A stretch of DNA of 12,071 nt from Bacteroidales bacterium UBA6117. GTDB lineage: Bacteria; Bacteroidota; Bacteroidia; Bacteroidales; VadinHA17. Positions 7,213 to 12,071 of this stretch are shown here, piece by piece. The stretch's first letter is position 1. Every line of letters starts with the position of its first letter. Location of the stretch: assembly GCA_002428385.1 (NCBI GenBank), contig DIWB01000067.1, forward strand, positions 1-12,071, given 5' to 3'. A program made the translations under genes and the position numbers. The notes beneath the pieces are model-generated. The model worked only from the letters and a program-made list of their open reading frames with translations. It did not search any database and was not told where the DNA came from.

Positions 7213-7267
7213 GTTTTTGTATCAAACTTTTAGGGACAATGTAATTTTTCTGCCTGTCTGACGTTAA

Positions 7268-7275
7268 TATATTTG
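7268..7275 (+). promoter_or_regulatory. Candidate -7 promoter element for the small lipoprotein
   Basis: TATATTTG is a perfect TAnnTTTG match in the 114-nt gap after the asparaginase gene. It predicts a start near 7281 and a leader of about 46 nt. The T-rich stretch at 7245-7250 is 17 nt upstream, slightly close for a -33 element. Confidence 0.45.
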
Positions 7276-7326
7276 AAATCATTTGATTATGCCGGCTGTA
7301 CAAAAAATGATAAATTTTTTTCTATC

Positions 7327-7719
7327 ATGAATAGGGCTTTATTTCTTGTGGGACTGTTTCTTCTTGCATCATGTGCCCCGGTCAAACAAACGGGATCGGA
7401 GGAAGATTCACTTGTTCTTACACGCAAATATGTCGGAAACTTTGTGGAGTACCGTCAGCATATCCCCGAAAAACTGGGCCAACCCTATCTCATCTGGATC
7501 AAGACGACCATGGACAGCACTTACGGCAAGATTTCAGCCTTTGGTGAGAGATGTGATTTCAAAGCCGGAGACAGGCTCTATATAAAGAGAAACCAGGTTT
7601 CACCCGGTCCTATTTCAACATACTGGGAATACCATATTGAATCGGATGACAACCAGGTAGTATACAAACTGAGTGAATTCCAGCACGACCGCAAAAACCT
7701 CATCGGGACCTGGTTCTAG
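7327..7719 (+). CDS. Small lipoprotein of unknown function
   Basis: The ATG at 7327 gives a 130-residue protein beginning MNRALFLVGLFLLASC, a clear lipoprotein signal with Cys16. A frame opening upstream at TTG 7273 would put 18 unrelated residues before the signal peptide and begins inside the promoter, so it is not used. The mature part (about 114 residues) is predicted mostly beta-strand, with alternating hydrophobic residues (YLIWIKTTM, YGKISAFGERCDF, DRLYIKRN) and ends FQHDRKNLIGTWF. I do not recognise the family. It resembles small conserved hypothetical lipoproteins of Bacteroidota, with no catalytic motif visible. It has its own likely promoter and converges with the PKD lipoprotein. 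Confidence 0.8.
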   Translation: MNRALFLVGLFLLASCAPVKQTGSEEDSLVLTRKYVGNFVEYRQHIPEKLGQPYLIWIKTTMDSTYGKISAFGERCDFKAGDRLYIKRNQVSPGPISTYWEYHIESDDNQVVYKLSEFQHDRKNLIGTWF

Positions 7720-7753
7720 AAAAAAATCCGGAGCCAGATAAATAGCCCCGGAT
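7720..7753 (-). terminator. Intrinsic terminator for the PKD lipoprotein gene
   Basis: Read on the minus strand, ATCCGG (7753-7748) pairs with CCGGAT (7731-7726). Further pairs, including G-U, extend the stem to about 11 bp around a 6-nt loop, and seven T follow (7726-7720). On the plus strand the hairpin has no T run after it, so it mainly serves the minus-strand gene; it begins directly after the lipoprotein stop on the other strand. Confidence 0.75.
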
Positions 7754-7769
7754 CGTTGCTTACCCGGTA

Positions 7770-7793
7770 AAAATCCTCAACGCATAACTGAGG
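7770..7793 (-). terminator. Weak second hairpin after the PKD lipoprotein stop
   Basis: On the minus strand CCTCA (7793-7789) pairs with TGAGG (7779-7775) around a 9-nt loop and is followed by ATTTTT. The 5-bp stem is weak alone. It lies directly after the minus-strand stop codon and 16 nt before the stronger hairpin, so it may form a tandem terminator. Confidence 0.4.
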
Positions 7794-8543
7794 TTATTTC
7801 TTCACCACCCTCTTCGCATAAAGTTCTTCCCAGCCTGTGATATCATCACTTGCTGCCGGCTGCAGTTTGCTGTCAGCCTTTCTTTCGATCTCGCGGATTA
7901 CCATTTGTCCGTCGCGTTTGCCGGAACCTTTGGTGCGCTCCACGTAATCGACATATGCGATAAACCTGTTTATCCTGTTGGGCATCACTTCGGGAGTTCT
8001 GATGAATCCCACATCATCGTCCTTTAAAGTATAGTTATCGTGATTCTCTTCCCATACATCGACATAGTAGACTATCTTGTCGAGATCGGCGAACACTGTT
8101 TTTCCTTCCGCATCGGTGAATCCCTCATTGACGCTGTTGGCTTCATTCTCCCAGTCAATGAGCCTCGGGTACAGGATAACGCTTGCACCCTGAACCGCGT
8201 AGTCATCCCAATATTCGCGTACCTCAACTTCAAGAAGTGTTGGTATTTTTACATCCAGGTCGAGGGAAGCTACATCGGTAAGTCCCCCGGCCGACCATAC
8301 CTTAAGCCTCACGTTGTAAACACCCGTTGAGGTGAATCTGTGTACAGGATTCTGCTCGTCGGAGGTGAATCCGTCGCCGAAATCCCATTCAAAATCAACT
8401 GCATTTTCCGATTCATTCGTGAACCAGACGTCTTCCCCGACAACCGGGTCGCCAGGACTTGCCGCGAAGAAGGCTCTAGGTGACATTTCGCATGAAACCA
8501 GAACAAGGGGAAGAAGGATCGGGAGGAATATTAACTTTTTCAT
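7794..8543 (-). CDS. PKD-domain lipoprotein
   Basis: The 249-residue protein starts with a lipoprotein signal ending LVLVSC (Cys18). A PKD domain follows at roughly residues 24-100, marked by W53-D-F-G-D-G58, NPVHRF and GVYNVRLKVWS; such Ig-like folds mediate protein or glycan contacts on exported proteins. The second part (about 103-175, LLEVEVREYWDDYAVQGASVILYP to YYVDVWEENHDNYTL) looks like a beta-sandwich of the carboxypeptidase regulatory-domain type (variable ligand, AEGKTVFADL turn). The last 60 residues are charged and probably flexible. No enzyme motif is present. It is monocistronic, between convergent and divergent neighbours. A surface or periplasmic binding or structural role is inference. 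Confidence 0.85.
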   Translation of the reverse strand: MKKLIFLPILLPLVLVSCEMSPRAFFAASPGDPVVGEDVWFTNESENAVDFEWDFGDGFTSDEQNPVHRFTSTGVYNVRLKVWSAGGLTDVASLDLDVKIPTLLEVEVREYWDDYAVQGASVILYPRLIDWENEANSVNEGFTDAEGKTVFADLDKIVYYVDVWEENHDNYTLKDDDVGFIRTPEVMPNRINRFIAYVDYVERTKGSGKRDGQMVIREIERKADSKLQPAASDDITGWEELYAKRVVKK

Positions 8544-8644
8544 GACTCAGTTAATTGATATACAATAAAACAAATTCAAATTATGTGCCATGTTTAAGAC
8601 GCACAACCAATACCTTTCGCTGCATAATGAAATAAATATTTTTC

Positions 8645-8652
8645 TATCTTTG
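8645..8652 (+). promoter_or_regulatory. -7 promoter element for thrS operon
   Basis: TATCTTTG is a perfect TAnnTTTG match, followed by GCACTCC, predicting a start near 8658 and a short leader of about 20 nt. No strong TTTG is found at the -33 spacing. The leader is too short for a T-box or a thrS-type operator. It would drive the whole thrS-infC-rpmI-rplT block. Confidence 0.6.
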
Positions 8653-8677
8653 CACTCCAATAAAAATTGAGACACTG

Positions 8678-10618
8678 ATGATCCACATAACTTTCCCCGA
8701 CGGATCTGTAAAGGAATACCGGGATGGAATAAGCAGTCTGGAGCTTGCCGAACAGATAAGTCCGAGGCTTGCAAAAGAAGTTTATTCGGCAACTGTTAAC
8801 GGAGAATTGATCGACCTGACCCGGCCAATCAACTCAGATTCAACGCTTATGCTTCACAAGTGGGATGATGACCAGGGCAGGCATGCATTCTGGCATTCAT
8901 CAGCTCACCTCATGGCCGAAGCTCTTGAGAGTCTCTATCCGGGGATGAAGTTCGGGATAGGGCCTGCTATTGAAACAGGCTTTTACTATGATGTTGATCC
9001 GGGCGACGGGAAAGTGATAACCGACAATGATCTGCTGTTAATCGAGAACCGGATGAAGGAACTTGCTGCACAAAATCTGCCTTTTATCAGGAAAGAAGTA
9101 AGCAAGAAGGAAGCCCTTGAGGTTTTCAGCTCAAAAGGCGACGAGTACAAGGTTGAGCTTATAAACGAGCTCGAAGACGGAACCATTTCACTTTATACAC
9201 AGGGTGGGTTTACTGATCTTTGCAGGGGACCCCACCTTCCATCCACTGAACCTATAAAGGCAATAAAGCTTCTGACTGTTGCAGGAGCATACTGGCGCGG
9301 CAATGAAAAGAACAGGATGCTCACCAGGATTTACGGCGTCACCTATCCGAAGCAGAAAATGCTTGATGACTATCTCGCTTTCCTTGAGGAAGCAAGAAAG
9401 CGAGATCACCGGAGGATAGGCAGGGAACTTGAACTCTTCACCTTTTCCCCGAAGGTCGGGATGGGGCTTCCTCTATGGATGCCCAGGGGAGCAGAGCTGA
9501 GGCAGAACCTTATCAACTTCATGACTAAGGTTCTGAAAAAGAGAGGTTACTCCATTGTTGCAACTCCTCATATCGGGGATGTGAGCCTTTACAAGACCTC
9601 GGGTCATTATGAAAAGTACGGTAAGGATTCATTCCAGCCCATGTCCACACCCCAGGAGGGAGAGCAGTTCATGCTAAAGCCTATGAACTGTCCCCATCAC
9701 TGCGAGATATTCAATGCCACGCCCAAGTCGTACAAGGACCTTCCTTTCAGGATGGCTGAATTCGGAACGGTATACAGGTATGAGCAGAGCGGTGAGCTGC
9801 ACGGTCTTACCCGCGTCAGGAGTTTTACACAGGACGATGCTCATCATTTCTGCAGGCCCGATCAGCTCAAGGATGAGTTCAAGAGCATAATCGACCTTGT
9901 TCAGTTCATATTCAAGGCAGTCAATTTCAGCGAATTCACAGCACAGATATCCCTTCGCGACCCTGATGACAAAAGCAAGTACATAGGATCGGATGAAAAC
10001 TGGGAAAAGGCCGAAAGGGCAATCATTGAGGCAGCCTCCGAGAAGAAGCTGGTGACGACTGTAGTACCGGGCGAAGCAGCCTTCTACGGCCCCAAGCTCG
10101 ATTTCATGGTGAAGGATGCTATCGGAAGAAAGTGGCAGCTCGGAACCATTCAGGTCGACTACAACCTTCCGGAGAGGTTCGATCTCACCTATAACGGAAG
10201 TGACAATCAGAAGCACAGGCCGGTGATGATACACCGTGCGATCTTCGGTTCGCTCGAGAGATTCATAGCCGTGCTTATCGAGAATACGGCAGGAAAATTT
10301 CCCCTGTGGCTGGCCCCTGAAAAAGCGGTTGTTCTGCCCATAAGCGAAAAATTCAATGATTATGCTCTGAAAGTTTTGGATTTTCTAAATAATTCCGATA
10401 TTTGCACACTAATTGACGACAGGAGTGAAAAGATCGGTAAGAAGATCAGGGATAATGAATTAAAGAGGATCCCATACCTGTTGATCATAGGTGAAAAGGA
10501 GGTTGAAAGCGGAACAGTTTCAGTCCGGAAGCAGGGTGAAGGGGATAAAGGGAGCATGAAACTTGAGGCATTTGCCGGATTTATCACCGGGGAGATTAAA
10601 AATGAGATAGCCTGGTAG
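8678..10618 (+). CDS. thrS: Threonyl-tRNA synthetase
   Basis: This enzyme charges tRNA-Thr and edits mischarged Ser. The 646-residue protein is full length and colinear with bacterial ThrRS. The N-terminal TGS domain is at 1-61. The editing domain has H73-x3-H77 (HSSAH) with C182 and H186 in TDLCRGPH. The class II catalytic core has motif 2 around R367 (FGTVYRYEQSGELHGLTRVRSF), Zn ligands C338 (MNCPHH) and a His in DDAHHF at 389-390, and motif 3 in GSLERFIAVLIE. The anticodon-binding domain covers about 545-640. A perfect -7 element lies 26 nt before the start codon. No Shine-Dalgarno is seen. It leads the conserved thrS-infC-rpmI-rplT operon; infC follows after 51 nt. Confidence 0.98.
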   Translation: MIHITFPDGSVKEYRDGISSLELAEQISPRLAKEVYSATVNGELIDLTRPINSDSTLMLHKWDDDQGRHAFWHSSAHLMAEALESLYPGMKFGIGPAIETGFYYDVDPGDGKVITDNDLLLIENRMKELAAQNLPFIRKEVSKKEALEVFSSKGDEYKVELINELEDGTISLYTQGGFTDLCRGPHLPSTEPIKAIKLLTVAGAYWRGNEKNRMLTRIYGVTYPKQKMLDDYLAFLEEARKRDHRRIGRELELFTFSPKVGMGLPLWMPRGAELRQNLINFMTKVLKKRGYSIVATPHIGDVSLYKTSGHYEKYGKDSFQPMSTPQEGEQFMLKPMNCPHHCEIFNATPKSYKDLPFRMAEFGTVYRYEQSGELHGLTRVRSFTQDDAHHFCRPDQLKDEFKSIIDLVQFIFKAVNFSEFTAQISLRDPDDKSKYIGSDENWEKAERAIIEAASEKKLVTTVVPGEAAFYGPKLDFMVKDAIGRKWQLGTIQVDYNLPERFDLTYNGSDNQKHRPVMIHRAIFGSLERFIAVLIENTAGKFPLWLAPEKAVVLPISEKFNDYALKVLDFLNNSDICTLIDDRSEKIGKKIRDNELKRIPYLLIIGEKEVESGTVSVRKQGEGDKGSMKLEAFAGFITGEIKNEIAW

Positions 10619-10655
10619 AGGATTTAATTAGTTAATTTTAGTATAAACCAAAGTT

Positions 10656-10661
10656 AGGAGG
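10656..10661 (+). promoter_or_regulatory. Strong Shine-Dalgarno for infC
   Basis: AGGAGG at 10656-10661 is a perfect anti-SD complement, 8 nt before the proposed ATA start at 10670. It overlaps an in-frame TAG (10655-10657) that closes the frame upstream. No other gene in the window has such a site, which suggests it compensates for the weak start codon. Confidence 0.75.
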
Positions 10662-10669
10662 AAATAGCT

Positions 10670-11218
10670 ATAGCCGGACCAATTAGGCGAAGTCCTGCAC
10701 GCGTTGTTCAGCAGGCTCACAAGATTAACCACCGGATCACTGCCAGAGTGGTCAGAGTTGTCGGTGAAGGAATTGAAACATCAGTAATGAGTATCCAGGA
10801 TGCCCTTAAGCTGGCAGATCAGATGGAGCTCGATCTTGTGGAAATATCCCCGAATGCAGATCCCCCTGTTTGCAAAATCGCTGATTACCAGAAATTTCTT
10901 TATCAGCAGAAGAAGAAGCAGAAGGAGATCAAGGCCAAAACGGTCAAGGTGGTGGTTAAAGAGATCAGGTTTGGACCGAACACTGATGAGCACGATTACA
11001 ATTTCAAGCTCAAGCATGCCATGAAGTTCCTGGAGGAAGGGGCAAAAGTAAGGGCTTATGTGTTCTTTAAGGGAAGATCCATTTTATTCAAGGAACAGGG
11101 GGAAGTGCTTTTGTTGCGTTTCGCCAACGACCTTGAAGAATACGGCAAAGTGGAACAGCTTCCGCGTCTTGAAGGGAAAAGAATGATAGTCTCCTTCTCT
11201 CCGAAGAAGAAGAAGTAA
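10670..11218 (+). CDS. infC: Translation initiation factor IF-3, apparent ATA start
   Basis: IF-3 binds the 30S subunit, blocks premature 50S joining and rejects non-canonical start codons. From ATA at 10670 the protein is 182 residues, the usual IF-3 size. The N-domain has HKINHRITARVVRVVGEGIE and LKLADQMELDLVEISPNADPPVCKIADYQKFLYQ. A Lys-rich linker and the C-domain follow, with VKEIRFGPNTDEHDYNFK and a terminal SFSPKKKK. The first standard start in frame, GTG 10748, would remove the conserved KINHRITA segment, and an in-frame stop at 10655 limits the frame upstream. No ATG, GTG or TTG occurs between them. ATA 10670 has ideal SD spacing; ATA 10664 (2 nt from the SD) and ATT 10682 (20 nt) fit less well. 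By analogy with the AUU start of E. coli infC, the rare start should allow self-repression by IF-3. Confidence 0.9.
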   Translation: MAGPIRRSPARVVQQAHKINHRITARVVRVVGEGIETSVMSIQDALKLADQMELDLVEISPNADPPVCKIADYQKFLYQQKKKQKEIKAKTVKVVVKEIRFGPNTDEHDYNFKLKHAMKFLEEGAKVRAYVFFKGRSILFKEQGEVLLLRFANDLEEYGKVEQLPRLEGKRMIVSFSPKKKK

Positions 11219-11240
11219 TTTAATATATCGATACAGAGAA

Positions 11241-11438
11241 ATGCCAAAAATGAAAACTAATTCCGGTGCAAAAAAAAGGTTCAGCCTTACCGGATCAGGA
11301 AAAATCAAGAGGAGTCATGCTTTCAAAAGTCACATTCTGACTAAGAAAACGACGAAAAGGAAGAGGAATCTTACCTATTCAGGCCTTGTAAACAAAGCCG
11401 ACCTGAAGAACGTAAAACTCATGCTTGCCATCAAATAA
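11241..11438 (+). CDS. rpmI: 50S ribosomal protein L35
   Basis: This 65-residue, very basic protein is the normal size for bL35 and carries the family N-terminus MPKMKTNSGAKKRF, followed by TGSGKIKRSHAFKSHILTKK and a C-terminal MLAIK. It binds 23S rRNA in the large subunit. It starts 22 nt after the infC stop, in the conserved infC-rpmI-rplT order. The start is fixed by the conserved MPKMKT. Confidence 0.97.
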   Translation: MPKMKTNSGAKKRFSLTGSGKIKRSHAFKSHILTKKTTKRKRNLTYSGLVNKADLKNVKLMLAIK

Positions 11439-11539
11439 ACTCCGATCTTTGATTTAATTAATTAATTACTAACAGACTGCACAGCAGAAAAGAGTCAACC
11501 ATAACGGATTGAACGCTGACAGTCAAAAAACAAAGAGCA
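11439..11539 (+). promoter_or_regulatory. rpmI-rplT spacer, possible L20 control region
   Basis: This 101-nt gap is much longer than the 22-nt infC-rpmI gap. It begins with TTAA repeats (11453-11468) and then holds several short complementary segments, such as GACTG (near 11475) with CAGTC (near 11520) and CTGC with GCAG. L20 represses its own operon in E. coli and B. subtilis by binding mRNA folds that mimic 23S rRNA. A similar site here is a guess; I could not fold the region or match it to rRNA. Confidence 0.2.
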
Positions 11540-11884
11540 ATGCCAAGATCAGTAAATTCAGTAGCATCGAGAGCCAGGAGAAAAAAGGTTCTCAGTCAGA
11601 CCAGGGGTAACTTTGGTTCAAGGAAAAATGTCATCACGGTTGCAAAGAACACCCTCGACAAAGGTATGGGGTATGCATACCGCGACAGGAGAAAGAAAAA
11701 AGGTGAATTCAGGTCACTGTGGATCCAGAGGATCAATGCAGGTGTCCGTCAGTACGGAATGAGTTATTCACAGTTCATCGGCAACCTCGAGAAGAAAGGA
11801 ATAGAATTGAACAGGAAAACCCTTGCCGACCTTGCAATGAATCATCCTGAAGCGTTCAAGGCCATCGTTGAGAAAGTGAAATAA
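11540..11884 (+). CDS. rplT: 50S ribosomal protein L20
   Basis: This 114-residue bL20 begins MPRSVNSVASRARRKKVL and contains the basic N-terminal extension that threads into 23S rRNA, then the globular domain (SLWIQRINAGVRQYGMSYSQFIGNL, LNRKTLADLAMNHPEAFKAIV). It is essential early in 50S assembly and is an autogenous repressor in several bacteria. Length is close to the usual 115-119. It is the last gene of the operon, with a strong terminator 22 nt after its stop codon. Confidence 0.97.
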   Translation: MPRSVNSVASRARRKKVLSQTRGNFGSRKNVITVAKNTLDKGMGYAYRDRRKKKGEFRSLWIQRINAGVRQYGMSYSQFIGNLEKKGIELNRKTLADLAMNHPEAFKAIVEKVK

Positions 11885-11906
11885 AGGAAGTATAAGTAAT
11901 AAAAGG

Positions 11907-11935
11907 AAGGACATGCCGCGGAATGTCCTTTTTTT
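11907..11935 (+). terminator. Intrinsic terminator of the thrS-infC-rpmI-rplT operon
   Basis: AAGGACAT (11907-11914) pairs perfectly with ATGTCCTT (11923-11930) around the 8-nt loop GCCGCGGA, and a run of seven T covers 11929-11935. The stem can extend outward through G-U and A-U pairs. Confidence 0.9.
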
Positions 11936-12001
11936 ATTTGATTCTCATGAATATCCGGTTGAGCCTTAACTTCCTGACTTTTGACAATTAGTGTGTCAGG
12001 T

Positions 12002-12071
12002 ATGTATTCAGGCTCATTTTATACCAACCCGACCGAGTCAGTGATGACGGCAGGAAAGGCGGAACTGATTG
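12002..12071 (+). CDS. Possible start of an unidentified gene, cut by window edge
   Basis: ATG at 12002 opens a frame that stays open to the end: MYSGSFYTNPTESVMTAGK, then AELI (23 residues). I do not recognise it, and 70 nt is too short to judge. No promoter with a good -7 element precedes it, though a TTTTG lies about 18 nt before a TATGTATT at the start codon. An inverted repeat, CCTGAC/GTCAGG (11973-12000), ends one base before the ATG. The minus-strand frames here are mostly closed by stops. Confidence 0.25.
   Translation, partial: MYSGSFYTNPTESVMTAGKAELI

Noticed and set aside
7273..7326. TTG start adding 18 residues to the small lipoprotein
   Set aside because: The extension would precede a complete lipoprotein signal peptide and begins inside the TATATTTG -7 element.
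8544..8677. Promoter for the PKD lipoprotein on the minus strand
   Set aside because: Only near matches such as TAATTTG (one base short of TAnnTTTG) are present, so no specific site is called.
9674..10234. 186-codon minus-strand open frame within thrS
   Set aside because: It overlaps conserved ThrRS catalytic sequence and has no domain, signal or promoter; its length reflects codon bias of thrS.
10748..10750. GTG as the infC start
   Set aside because: It would remove the conserved KINHRITA part of the IF-3 N-domain and has no ribosome binding site, whereas ATA 10670 has AGGAGG at 8 nt.

Overview
The window looks like chromosomal DNA of a Bacteroidota bacterium, probably a Bacteroidales/Marinilabiliales-type anaerobe. 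The signs are perfect or near-perfect TAnnTTTG promoter -7 elements in most intergenic gaps, almost no Shine-Dalgarno sequences, many short lipoprotein signal peptides (L-A/V-S-C), and aspartokinase, DAP decarboxylase and Tat-exported asparaginase proteins of the kind seen in that phylum. The genus assignment is inference. No phage, insertion sequence or CRISPR is visible, and most of the window is ordinary housekeeping or export genes.

Layout. Positions 1-25 are the 5' end of a tRNA-Leu gene on the minus strand. Positions 35-111 hold two facing arrays of 7-bp repeats. A divergent promoter region and a leader that looks like a transcription attenuator follow, then an aspartate kinase-diaminopimelate decarboxylase operon (360-2826), which encodes the first and last steps of lysine synthesis. 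A convergent APC-family amino acid permease (2839-4431, minus) ends 12 nt from lysA. A divergent promoter region separates it from a plus-strand run of three exported hydrolases: an SGNH-hydrolase lipoprotein, a glycerophosphodiester phosphodiesterase and a Tat-type N4-(beta-N-acetylglucosaminyl)-L-asparaginase (4603-7212). A small unidentified lipoprotein (7327-7719) faces a PKD-domain lipoprotein (7794-8543, minus), with a strong minus-strand terminator between them. The last block is the conserved translation operon thrS-infC-rpmI-rplT (8678-11884), ending in a clear intrinsic terminator at 11907-11935.

Points of most interest: (1) a leader upstream of aspartokinase with a 12-codon reading frame, a terminator hairpin and a mutually exclusive 8-bp antiterminator pairing; (2) infC has no ATG/GTG/TTG that would give a full-length protein and appears to start at an ATA codon 8 nt after a perfect AGGAGG, in a genome that otherwise seems to ignore Shine-Dalgarno sequences; (3) the inverted heptad arrays (consensus RGCNNAG) just upstream of the tRNA gene. 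All three are direct sequence observations with inferred function.
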